This document shows, piece after piece, positions 1 to 5,756 of a DNA stretch of 21,584 nucleotides. This DNA is from a virus: positions 1 to 21,584 of the IMG/VR virus record IMGVR_UViG_3300037245_000733. The stretch is one strand, 5' to 3'. The position numbers and the translations under genes are program-made. Below the pieces are notes generated by a model. The model ran no database searches. It saw only the letters and a program-made list of their open reading frames with translations, and was not told where the DNA came from. Every line of letters starts with the position of its first letter. Position 1 is the stretch's first letter.

Positions 1-1
1 T

Positions 2-112
2 GCCTGCCACAATACAGATCGCAATTTCATCGGGATAGAATTAGATGATAATTATTTTAGGATTGCATCTAATCGGATCTACGAAAACAGCAGACAACAG
101 AAATTATTCTAA
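2..112 (+). CDS. DNA methyltransferase, C-terminal fragment (5' end outside window)
   Basis: This is the last 36 residues of a gene that enters the window from the left; the frame is open to base 2 and ends at TAA 110-112. The peptide contains NFIGIELDDNYFRIASNRI. That matches the closing motif of beta-class N6-adenine/N4-cytosine DNA methyltransferases, which usually reads as FIGIE-x-D-x2-YF-x-IA-x-RI and packs next to the AdoMet pocket. The enzyme would methylate phage or host DNA, a common way for phages to avoid restriction. The specificity, catalytic motif and start lie outside the window. It is followed by a control region rather than by a coupled gene, so it probably closes an upstream operon. 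Confidence 0.75.
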   Translation, partial: ACHNTDRNFIGIELDDNYFRIASNRIYENSRQQKLF

Positions 113-165
113 CCCCAAAAAATAACCAACTTTAATTTTAAAATAGCTTGACACTGGGGTGCGGG

Positions 166-183
166 TTGGCACGGGATATGCAA
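166..183 (+). promoter_or_regulatory. Putative sigma-54 promoter P1
   Basis: The sequence TTGGCACGGGATATGCAA fits the RpoN consensus TGGCAC-N5-TTGCA with one mismatch in the -12 box. GG (168-169) and GC (180-181) are 12 bases apart, as required for -24/-12 promoters. Predicted transcription start is near 193, giving a leader of about 200 bases before the first gene. Confidence 0.55.
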
Positions 184-234
184 AACGGTGAATGTGGCAA
201 TATATATACAACAGTGTGTTAAATTTGCAACAAG

Positions 235-251
235 AAAGGTTAATGATTACG
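235..251 (+). repeat. Direct repeat copy 1, AAAGGTTAATGATTACG
   Basis: It is identical to 307-323 except for one base (T/C). The core TAATGATTA is a dyad with a central G, as expected for a dimeric DNA-binding protein. It sits about 110-127 bases upstream of the predicted P2 start, a usual distance for an enhancer-binding-protein site. Confidence 0.55.
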
Positions 252-306
252 CAAGTCAGTTTCTATGTGGTATTTTTTGCAACAGTTTTGATATTTTAGA
301 TAGAGA

Positions 307-323
307 AAAGGTCAATGATTACG
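307..323 (+). repeat. Direct repeat copy 2, AAAGGTCAATGATTACG
   Basis: This is the second copy, 72 bases downstream of the first. It ends 12 bases before the TTGGCAC box of P2. It could be a second activator site or an operator; the sequence alone does not decide. Confidence 0.55.
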
Positions 324-334
324 AGGTTTAAACG

Positions 335-352
335 TTGGCACATGTGTTGCAT
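335..352 (+). promoter_or_regulatory. Putative sigma-54 promoter P2 (near-perfect)
   Basis: TTGGCACATGTGTTGCAT matches the RpoN consensus TTGGCAC-N5-TTGCA without a mismatch in the conserved positions. GG lies at 337-338 and GC at 349-350, exactly 12 apart. The predicted start is near 361-362, which leaves a leader of about 29 bases carrying AAAGGG before the ATG at 391. This makes the ATG at 364 unlikely as a start. Confidence 0.7.
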
Positions 353-390
353 TACCCTAAAGCATGAACGCAATAACAAAGGGAAATAAA

Positions 391-603
391 ATGAAAGATT
401 TTAAAATATCAGAAGACAGAAAAAGCATCGTAATAGAAGACGAAATTGACGGGGTAACAATAATTGCCCAAGCAGACTATGTTTGGAAACCAACCAATGA
501 ACAAGTGAAGGGCTATAACTTGGCAAAGATGATCTATGAATCAGATGATACTGTTGGTGAGATATTCGAGCAATATTACGAGCTAAAGACATTTAATTTC
601 TAA
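391..603 (+). CDS. Small hypothetical phage protein (70 aa)
   Basis: First gene of the plus-strand operon, 70 residues, acidic and soluble with no membrane segment. I chose the ATG at 391 rather than the in-frame ATG at 364. AAAGGG lies seven bases before 391, and the near-perfect -24/-12 promoter predicts a transcript starting near 362, which would leave the 364 codon without a ribosome binding site. The N-terminal half (residues 1-35) alternates short charged and hydrophobic stretches suggestive of beta strands, followed by a helical part. I recognise no family. As the promoter-proximal gene it could be an early regulatory or host-takeover protein, but this is only position-based inference. 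Confidence 0.65.
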   Translation: MKDFKISEDRKSIVIEDEIDGVTIIAQADYVWKPTNEQVKGYNLAKMIYESDDTVGEIFEQYYELKTFNF

Positions 604-628
604 TAAAAAGGGGCAAGGGTAGAATAAA

Positions 629-796
629 ATGACAGAATTAGAAACACTTAGAACCCTTGGCATTTCACTATGTCAACTGGAGGAGCTGATTAGTATACGG
701 GCCATCATATGCTATATTGGCAGAGACGGGGCGACATTTAAGAGGGATGAAGTTCTAGCATTAAAGGCTAAGATGGAACTAGAGGCTACAAATTGA
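629..796 (+). CDS. Small hypothetical protein (55 aa)
   Basis: A 55-residue open frame, MTELETLRTL... to ...MELEATN, with a purine-rich GGGGCAAGGGTAG just upstream. It looks helical and has one Cys-containing hydrophobic stretch in the middle. It ends in TTGA, where the next small frame could start. No family recognised. Position in a tightly packed co-directional operon and the ribosome binding site support it as a real gene. Confidence 0.5.
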   Translation: MTELETLRTLGISLCQLEELISIRAIICYIGRDGATFKRDEVLALKAKMELEATN

Positions 797-942
797 AAAT
801 ACTGCTAACTATTATTGGAATTATCAAAAACATTAGACACGGTAACAAGATACTCGATAACCCTAGAAAGTATGGGATCATAAAGATAACAGGCATGGGG
901 AAATATAACTTTGACGATACAGAAGAGGTGCAAAATGACTAA
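793..942 (+). CDS. Small hypothetical protein, TTG start (49 aa)
   Basis: This frame of 49 residues starts at TTG 793, overlapping the previous stop as TTGA, and ends at TAA 940-942, eight bases inside the next gene. It begins with a hydrophobic KILLTIIGIIKNI stretch followed by a basic and then acidic tail (YNFDDTEEVQND). It fills what would otherwise be a gap between two genes with the usual short overlaps. The rare start codon and lack of homology I can name keep confidence modest. Confidence 0.4.
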   Translation: MKILLTIIGIIKNIRHGNKILDNPRKYGIIKITGMGKYNFDDTEEVQND

Positions 943-2194
943 ACACGCTCTTTATTTTTCCCACGATAGCAATGCAAGAAATGACGAGAAAATCATTAGC
1001 TTGCGTATGTCACTGGGATGGGAAGGGTACGGGCTTTACTGGGGAATAGTTGAGATGCTAAGCGAGAGTACTGATTATGTTATGGAGCTCAATTGTGAAT
1101 TAGTAGCGTTTGCACTACACGGAGATCCCGGTAAAATAAAAGATATAATAATGAACTACAACCTATTCAGTATTAACAATTCCATGTTTAGATCGGAGTC
1201 ACTAAACAGGCGCATGGAGCTCAAGGATAAAAGAGTTGAGAAAGCCAAAAAGGGAGCCAAAGCAAGATGGCACAGTAAAGATAACATCCTAGTATCCACC
1301 GGAGAACTAAGAGACAGTCTGCCTCAAGCGTACATTATATCCTGCGAAGGGAACGGAGAGAAATTTGTAAAAGTAGGAATGACAAAAGAGTACATATCAA
1401 GAAGATATTCTGGACGTATTCCATACAAATACAACGTCTTAAAACAATTCTTTTCTGATGATTGCCTGTCTGTAGAAATAGAGCTCAATACTTTACTTCA
1501 GGATTACAGGTACACGCCATCTCTTAATTTTGCAGGTAAAAAAGAATGTTACACTATGGAATCTCTTAAATTGATCGATTCTTTTGTTTCGTCCTTCGAC
1601 ATAAAAAAAGTGCACACTGTAGATGTTACGCAATGCTTAGCAGATGCAACGCAAGTGCAAAGCAATGCTATAAATAAAGAAAACAATAAAGAAAAGAAAC
1701 AAATAAATAAAGAAAGTAAAACAAAAGACCGTGCATTCGCACTTGAGTTCCTGTCTAATTATTCCATGATTGGGATTAACGAAAAAACATGGGAAGAGTG
1801 GATTGATCACAAAATAGCAATGAAAACCAAAATTACAGAACGTGCTTTGCAGGGTAATATTAACAAGCTCAAGAAAGTACCGGACGCTAACAAGGCCATC
1901 GAAGAGGCCATAGACCGCAATTGGAAGGACATAGTAGTGCATGAGCTACCCGCTTCCAATCCACAGGGCAAGAAAGGGCAACAGGGGAAGGATTATGATA
2001 TAGCATGGGAGCACATCATGACTAGAATTAGGAATCCAAATGCACCTTTAACAGATATTGAAAAAGCTGCAGTCGGTAAAATGGGTGGAATAGATGGATT
2101 CAAACGGATGACTGAGAGAGAGTTAAGCTTTAGAAAGCAGGGTTTGAAGGCGGATTTTATTGGACATTTTGAAAATGAAAAGGGGAAGTTATGA
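935..2194 (+). CDS. Phage replication organizer, Lin1244/DUF4373-type, with inserted GIY-YIG-like domain
   Basis: 419 residues from ATG 935, preceded by AGAAGAGG; a TTG 24 bases earlier is in frame but has no such site. Residues 1-112 match the Lin1244/Lin1753 (DUF4373) N-terminal domain: YFSHDSNARNDEKI, GWEGYGLYWGIVEML, and the KKGAKARW helix that ends it. Residues 132-222 form a separate module, AYIISC...KFVKVGMTK...RR...VEIELNTLL...GKKECYT, like the T5orf172/MUG113 branch of GIY-YIG nucleases, with candidate R156/R157 and E181/E183. An Asn/Lys-rich linker (about 245-265) leads to a C-terminal domain with WEEWIDHK and AIEEAIDRNWK, usual in phage replication initiators. It probably organises replication and may recruit helicase. 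The GIY-YIG insertion is odd; nuclease activity is not proven. Confidence 0.8.
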   Translation: MTKHALYFSHDSNARNDEKIISLRMSLGWEGYGLYWGIVEMLSESTDYVMELNCELVAFALHGDPGKIKDIIMNYNLFSINNSMFRSESLNRRMELKDKRVEKAKKGAKARWHSKDNILVSTGELRDSLPQAYIISCEGNGEKFVKVGMTKEYISRRYSGRIPYKYNVLKQFFSDDCLSVEIELNTLLQDYRYTPSLNFAGKKECYTMESLKLIDSFVSSFDIKKVHTVDVTQCLADATQVQSNAINKENNKEKKQINKESKTKDRAFALEFLSNYSMIGINEKTWEEWIDHKIAMKTKITERALQGNINKLKKVPDANKAIEEAIDRNWKDIVVHELPASNPQGKKGQQGKDYDIAWEHIMTRIRNPNAPLTDIEKAAVGKMGGIDGFKRMTERELSFRKQGLKADFIGHFENEKGKL

Positions 2195-2343
2195 ATAAAA
2201 TTATTTGGTATTTTAAACAGCTATTACCATTAAGATATAAATCAATCTATATTGAAAATGGGCTAAGAACAGAAAGCACGTGGAAAATGTGGATGGGTCG
2301 CTGCTACAATGTCCAATCGAAGATAATAAACCATGATAAGTAA
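2191..2343 (+). CDS. Conserved small phage protein (50 aa)
   Basis: 50 residues, MNKIIWYFKQLLPLRYKSIY... to ...WKMWMGRCYNVQSKIINHDK. It starts at ATG 2191 inside an ATGA overlap with the replication gene; AGGGGAAG is just upstream. The pattern of an aromatic/basic N-terminus (IWYxKQLLPLxY) and a closing WxMWxGRCxN motif is, as far as I recall, a recurrent tiny phage protein of unknown role found beside replication genes. It overlaps the HNH gene that follows by eleven bases. Function unknown. Confidence 0.6.
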   Translation: MNKIIWYFKQLLPLRYKSIYIENGLRTESTWKMWMGRCYNVQSKIINHDK

Positions 2344-2671
2344 AAATAAAAGGCTTGCGATATATATCAGGGATAAATTCGAGTGCGTTTATTGCTGTGC
2401 TAATCTAAGAAGCGTTGGCTCTGAAATGAGGACAGTAGACCACATTAAGACGGTTTCGAGTGGTGGCAAAGATGAGCACTGGAATCTCATCACCTCATGT
2501 TTTAAGTGTAATAACAAGAGAGGAAATTTAAACATCTTTAAGTTTGCCGATGCTGACACACTAAAAAGGATAAGACGACAAACTAACAGGTCTATAAAGT
2601 TGGCGCTCAGGAAAGCTAACAAAATAATAGAACTTGAGAATAGTAGATCGTTCACAAAGGGGATAATATGA
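2333..2671 (+). CDS. HNH endonuclease
   Basis: 112 residues with a classic HNH zinc-finger nuclease core. A first CxxC lies at C18/C21 (FECVYCC), DH at D36-H37 (TVDHI), an SSGGKDEHWNL segment with N51, and a second CxxC at C56/C59 followed by NNKRGN. The motif binds one structural zinc and one catalytic metal and cuts DNA. The C-terminus (about 75-112) is basic and helical. The start at ATG 2333 lies inside the previous gene and lacks a strong ribosome binding site, so translation is probably coupled. It could assist replication or packaging, or be a homing-type nuclease; small phage HNH proteins serve several of these roles. Confidence 0.8.
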   Translation: MISKNKRLAIYIRDKFECVYCCANLRSVGSEMRTVDHIKTVSSGGKDEHWNLITSCFKCNNKRGNLNIFKFADADTLKRIRRQTNRSIKLALRKANKIIELENSRSFTKGII

Positions 2672-2877
2672 AAAAGAATAATCTAAAAAAACAGAACTTA
2701 ACCTTATCAGAAGAGGTTGACCGGCTCAAGCTTTGCATGTACCAGAATGCAAGTGCTTATTGTGGCCAGTCTTGCCCCTATTACGATTATTATGACGGTT
2801 CACTGTGCATGGTAAGCGGTGATTACCTTGAAGAGATGCCATCGAAAGAGTGCACAGAGCAAAGGCGATCAAAATGA
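2668..2877 (+). CDS. Small Cys-rich protein (69 aa)
   Basis: 69 residues starting at ATG 2668 in an ATGA overlap with the HNH gene, with AAAGGGG upstream. The first 22 residues are basic and helical (possible short coiled coil); the rest has C23, C32, C36, C47 and C62 spaced as in a small metal-binding or disulfide fold around a Tyr-rich patch (PYYDYYDG). No family recognised. It belongs to a run of Cys-rich mini-proteins downstream of the HNH nuclease. Confidence 0.6.
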   Translation: MKKNNLKKQNLTLSEEVDRLKLCMYQNASAYCGQSCPYYDYYDGSLCMVSGDYLEEMPSKECTEQRRSK

Positions 2878-3263
2878 ACACATGCCAAAACAAAGATTGC
2901 AACAAACCCTACACCCGCGTTCAGGGTCAGAAAAAGGATTCTAAACTTTGTCCTGTATGTCGAGCTAATGCAAGAGCTGATAAGGATGAGAGGCGCACCC
3001 GTGAGCAAGTTATTTGCATATGTGGCCGCGAGGCTTACAAAACTGATATGATTAATCATGATGGCATTCCACGGTGCCCAGTTTGTGACGTTCTGATTAA
3101 GGCTGCACAAGACAGGGAGGATGATGATATCGTTAAGTATATGGAATCGAAGCAAATGTATTCCAGTGGCCTCAGTGAAATCGGGTCTAATCCGCAAACC
3201 AAGCGCCAACTGCATGCTATGAGAATTGGGGAGTATAATTTTGACAAGAGCGGGGGTAGATGA
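2874..3263 (+). CDS. Double zinc-ribbon-like protein (129 aa)
   Basis: 129 residues from ATG 2874, in an ATGA overlap with the preceding stop. A GTG 24 bases earlier is in frame but less well placed. Two four-Cys groups are visible: C4/C9/C26/C29 (CQNKDC ... CPVC) and C48/C50/C68/C71 (CICG ... CPVC), each able to bind one zinc. A charged linker (RADKDERRTREQ) joins them. The C-terminal 50 residues are helical and without Cys. Such proteins usually bind nucleic acid or protein partners; the precise job is unknown. Confidence 0.65.
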   Translation: MNTCQNKDCNKPYTRVQGQKKDSKLCPVCRANARADKDERRTREQVICICGREAYKTDMINHDGIPRCPVCDVLIKAAQDREDDDIVKYMESKQMYSSGLSEIGSNPQTKRQLHAMRIGEYNFDKSGGR

Positions 3264-3460
3264 TGAGAACCTGGTTCACAAAGAAAAAAAGAAATTCAGG
3301 GTGTATCAATTGTGTGTGGCGAGAGCGACAGGATGGCGTGGATATTTGCAACCCTAACTCAAATCTTACCTTCGATTCATTGCACGGCAAGGTTGAAATT
3401 TTTGATGAATGCTTGCGAAAAAACAAACGTTGCACATGCCGAGATTGGACTTCAAAATGA
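3260..3460 (+). CDS. Small Cys-rich protein (66 aa)
   Basis: 66 residues from ATG 3260, in an ATGA overlap; a second ATG follows immediately at 3263 and either may be used. CGGGGGT upstream gives a ribosome binding site. The basic N-terminus (WFTKKKRNSG) precedes C15/C18 (CINC), C30, C51 and C58/C60 (CTC), again a likely metal-binding arrangement. No family recognised. Confidence 0.6.
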   Translation: MMRTWFTKKKRNSGCINCVWRERQDGVDICNPNSNLTFDSLHGKVEIFDECLRKNKRCTCRDWTSK

Positions 3461-3696
3461 AAAACAGAATTAAATACAATATTGAGTGGAATACAAAAGG
3501 CAACCCATTTGAAAATAGAAAGCTAACAGACAATGCCCTTAGGGTAATTTTGGGTCAGAATCATGGAATGGCTTTAGAATCCTGCTACTGTCAAATGTAT
3601 GACGATTTTACAATCATGTACGATAGCGAGACAAGCGAAAAACTATTAACATACATCATGACTGACGATGGGCTGGAATATGAGGTGCACAGATGA
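3457..3696 (+). CDS. Hypothetical protein (79 aa)
   Basis: 79 residues from ATG 3457, in an ATGA overlap with the previous stop; the frame stays open upstream to 3409, but that part lies within the preceding gene. The product is polar, with a probable mixed alpha/beta fold (KYNIEWNTKG..., MYDDFTIMYDSETSEK). No signal peptide, membrane segment or family motif seen. Confidence 0.55.
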   Translation: MKNRIKYNIEWNTKGNPFENRKLTDNALRVILGQNHGMALESCYCQMYDDFTIMYDSETSEKLLTYIMTDDGLEYEVHR

Positions 3697-4220
3697 AAAA
3701 CAGCATTAAAAACTTAATAGCAGCTCTGATATTTTTCGGGTTGTTTCTGGCTACGATTGAATATTTGTCAGCGGGGGAGACTAGAGACGATGGCCTAATA
3801 TTGGCGCGTTCCTGTTTTGGTGAAACTACACCATGGAATGAAACTGAATGCACCGCAATGCTGTTTGTGTACCTTAAGCGGACGCCAAACGATAGCGATG
3901 TGACAACCACAGCTAAAAAGTATTCATCGGCTTTAAAACGTGGTCAGCATAATAAAAACCGACACTGGTTATTTGAGCTAAACAGGGAATTGGACAAACC
4001 TAAAAGTTGGCCGGACAAGGCAAAGTGGAGTGTATACAAATTGCAATGGGCAAGGCTATTGAAGTTATCAGATGATTTTTTGAGCGGCAAACTGACAGAT
4101 CCTTGTCCAGAATGTGATCACTTTGGCGGGGCCATGGATAAGGCAGACAAGAGTTTGATTTTAGTGAAAACTGATTTTGAATGTAAGAATAAATTTTACA
4201 GGATTAAGGGTAAACAATAA
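3693..4220 (+). CDS. Secreted lysozyme-like/SleB-like protein (putative muralytic)
   Basis: 175 residues starting at ATG 3693 (ATGA overlap). Residues 1-27 are a signal sequence or anchor: basic MKNSIKN followed by hydrophobic LIAALIFFGLFLATIEYL. The mature part has ARSCFGETTPWNETEC (E44, C41, C53), then a helical middle (RHWLFELNREL, W116-type KLQWARLL) and DPCPECDHFGG...KNKFYRIKG near the end (H143, C138, C141, C164). The GE near the start and the late HFGG/NxFYR motif resemble cell-wall hydrolases of the SleB or lysozyme-like type, and the Cys pairs fit an oxidising compartment outside the cytoplasm. With the amidase two genes downstream it may belong to a lysis set. The enzymatic call is tentative. 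Confidence 0.5.
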   Translation: MKNSIKNLIAALIFFGLFLATIEYLSAGETRDDGLILARSCFGETTPWNETECTAMLFVYLKRTPNDSDVTTTAKKYSSALKRGQHNKNRHWLFELNRELDKPKSWPDKAKWSVYKLQWARLLKLSDDFLSGKLTDPCPECDHFGGAMDKADKSLILVKTDFECKNKFYRIKGKQ

Positions 4221-4786
4221 TGAATATTAAAATCATAAAGTACATTCCCGGTGAAACGCCAAATTTTAAACGGTACACATCGAGCAAGCCAGTGCCTTGC
4301 TATACTGACATTACCCAGTTGTGGGTATTGCAGAATAATGTTGTGGATAAATTCCTGATTAAGATTAAACTTAAAGGCTGGCGTAAATGGAAAAAGTTTT
4401 GGATTACATTGAAAGCATTTGCAGGGCTGATAACTGACAAGGCATCAACTCCAATTGCAAGCTCAGATTGGTATCCGGCAAGGCTGGCCTATTTATGGCA
4501 TGATATCCTTTTTTCTACGCACTGTTTTAGGCAGTTTGCAGAGTATGGAGACGATGGCTTTCGTGCCTCGAATATGTTCTTTAGAAAAATAATTGATTTG
4601 TATATTAAGCGAAGTTTCAAATATAAAATAATCAGCAAGCTCCGTGCATTCTTCTGGCATATCAAAAAACGTATTTGGTGGCGGTCTGTTGGTAGTATAG
4701 TAGGACAGGGGCTGTATGTCAACGGGTCGCCAAAGAGGGGGTATCATGGGAAGTTTTCAGCTTGTGAGATTGAGAGGGTGATGTGA
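4220..4786 (+). CDS. DUF1353 family protein
   Basis: 188 residues; ATG 4220 shares its A with the previous TAA (TAATG). The segment GLITDKASTP (about 69-78), followed by WYPARLAYLWHDILF (about 84-98) and ASNMFFRKIID (about 115-125), fits DUF1353. That family has a T-D-x-A-S-x-P motif, then A-x2-x-HD-x-LY/F and a late polar helix. The C-terminus is very basic and aromatic (FFWHIKKRIWW) and could bind membrane or nucleic acid. DUF1353 genes are common in phages, often near lysis or tail genes, but no activity is established that I know of. Confidence 0.65.
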   Translation: MNIKIIKYIPGETPNFKRYTSSKPVPCYTDITQLWVLQNNVVDKFLIKIKLKGWRKWKKFWITLKAFAGLITDKASTPIASSDWYPARLAYLWHDILFSTHCFRQFAEYGDDGFRASNMFFRKIIDLYIKRSFKYKIISKLRAFFWHIKKRIWWRSVGSIVGQGLYVNGSPKRGYHGKFSACEIERVM

Positions 4787-4787
4787 T

Positions 4788-4958
4788 ATGTTTGAGCACA
4801 AGTACAAATTAGTAGATGACGAAAGCCGGGAAAAGTGGCTGGCAGATCTTGAAGTGCTCAAAGAAGAGTTGGCAAAATCAGCACCGGAGGCTTTAGCAGA
4901 ACAACGAAGGCGAAACGCTGAAAATTATTCGTTAAGTTTAACAAGGGGATTGAATTAG
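4788..4958 (+). CDS. Small helical protein (56 aa)
   Basis: 56 residues between the DUF1353 gene and the amidase gene, starting at ATG 4788, one base after the previous stop, and ending one base before the next start. The sequence is strongly charged and helical (SREKWLADLEVLKEELAKS), with no membrane segment, so it does not look like a holin. A GAGAGGGTG run upstream serves as ribosome binding site. No family recognised. Confidence 0.5.
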   Translation: MFEHKYKLVDDESREKWLADLEVLKEELAKSAPEALAEQRRRNAENYSLSLTRGLN

Positions 4959-4959
4959 T

Positions 4960-5544
4960 ATGACCAAAATTGAATACGTAATATTAGAAACAGGCCACGG
5001 TAAAACACTTGTGAATAAAAGGATTGATACACGGGGCAAGCGAAGTACAGACGGGTACAAAGAGGGTGACGGGAATGCAAGACTTGCCCGTGCTATTGAG
5101 ATATTTATGGCTGGTAAATATACAGTTCAAAACCTGCTTGGCAACTGTCCAATAAACGTGCCATTGAAAGCTAGGGTTAAAACTGCTAACCTATTTGCAC
5201 GGACGAAATCAGTCTTTATTAGTTTGCACTCAAATGCCTCTACAAATAAAGGTTGGGGACGCGCAAGGGGTGTAACTGTATTTTATTATAGGGGATCTGT
5301 AGAGGGCAAAAAGCTCGCTCAGTGCATTAGTGATAGCTTGGCACTCAAAAGCAAATTGAAAAACAGAGGTATTAAGCCTTGTTCTTTTTACGTGCTTAAA
5401 AATACAACTATGCCAGCGGTGTTAATTGAGTGCGGATTTATGGACAATAAAAAAGACCTTGAGATAATTAAGAATGACGTTGATATTCACGCTTGTGCAA
5501 TTACTCAAGGGGTGGTTAATTATGAGAGGGGGAGGTTAAAATGA
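4960..5544 (+). CDS. N-acetylmuramoyl-L-alanine amidase (amidase_3), endolysin
   Basis: 194 residues. It would cut the bond between N-acetylmuramic acid and L-alanine in peptidoglycan. The amidase_3 signature is complete: ILETGHG near the start (zinc ligand H13), E35 in the YKEGDGNARLARAIE segment (zinc ligand), ISLHSNAS (H90, third ligand) and AVLIECGFMDN (catalytic E157). Length is right for the catalytic domain alone, with no added wall-binding domain and no signal peptide, so export needs a holin or another route. AAGGGG lies nine bases before the ATG. It sits in the replication-side operon, opposite in strand to the tail genes, and next to the lysozyme-like protein at 3693. Confidence 0.88.
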   Translation: MTKIEYVILETGHGKTLVNKRIDTRGKRSTDGYKEGDGNARLARAIEIFMAGKYTVQNLLGNCPINVPLKARVKTANLFARTKSVFISLHSNASTNKGWGRARGVTVFYYRGSVEGKKLAQCISDSLALKSKLKNRGIKPCSFYVLKNTTMPAVLIECGFMDNKKDLEIIKNDVDIHACAITQGVVNYERGRLK

Positions 5545-5756
5545 GACTACTCACCCAAACAGAATTAAAACAGCATTGTCCGCATTTGACGTGCGAGCAG
5601 TGGGCAGACCAGAATATTTATGCTGATTCACATGGGTGGCTATGGTTTGATGCAGTAGGTGAGCGGTTGCCATTGTTTAATCTGGTCAATAAAGTCAGGG
5701 TTCATTTGTGCATTCCGGAGCTTAAGGATGTTCCGAAGTTTGGGGGTAAATCATGA
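5541..5756 (+). CDS. Hypothetical protein (71 aa)
   Basis: 71 residues, ATG 5541 in an ATGA overlap with the amidase stop and GGGGGAGG upstream, so translation should be efficient. Contains HCPHLTCEQW and a Trp/Asp-rich HGWLWFDAVGERLPLF segment. Possibly a small DNA- or protein-binding domain; no family recognised. Confidence 0.6.
   Translation: MRLLTQTELKQHCPHLTCEQWADQNIYADSHGWLWFDAVGERLPLFNLVNKVRVHLCIPELKDVPKFGGKS

Larger units (their letters stand above)
113..390 (+). promoter_or_regulatory. Intergenic control region of the plus-strand operon
   Basis: These 278 bases hold no credible gene. They contain two -24/-12 type promoters (near 166-183 and 335-352), a 17-bp direct repeat at 235-251 and 307-323, and a 9-bp repeat TTTGCAACA at 224-232 and 276-284. 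A third TGGCA box at 195-199 lacks a good -12 element. The arrangement of activator-like repeats upstream of a -24/-12 promoter resembles enhancer-controlled RpoN promoters, but no binding has been shown. Confidence 0.6.

Noticed and set aside
148-180. TTGACA (148-153) as a -35 box of a sigma-70 promoter
   Set aside because: The nearest -10-like sequence (GATATG, 175-180) is 21 bases away, too far. The same stretch fits the sigma-54 P1 element much better.
195-210. Third sigma-54-like element TGGCAATATATATACA
   Set aside because: The TGGCA half is good, but the -12 half lacks the conserved GC, so I do not call it a promoter.
268-282. TGGTATTTTTTGCA as a sigma-54 promoter
   Set aside because: GG and GC are only 10 bases apart instead of 12, and -24/-12 promoters do not tolerate this spacing.
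364-390. ATG 364 as the start of the first gene
   Set aside because: It has no ribosome binding site and would be only about two bases from the predicted transcript start. ATG 391 has AAAGGG well placed.
911-934. TTG 911 as the start of the replication organizer
   Set aside because: The conserved domain begins right at ATG 935 (TKHALYFSHDSN), which also has AGAAGAGG upstream.
1670-1722. A-rich AATAAAGAAA repeats as an iteron-type origin
   Set aside because: They encode the Asn/Lys-rich linker of the replication protein, are irregular, and such low-complexity stretches are usual there. An origin in this gene is possible, but these repeats are not evidence enough.
5338-5353. TTGGCACTCAAAAGCA inside the amidase gene as a sigma-54 promoter
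   Set aside because: Spacing GG to GC is 11, the -12 box is poor, and it lies within a coding region with no gene start nearby.
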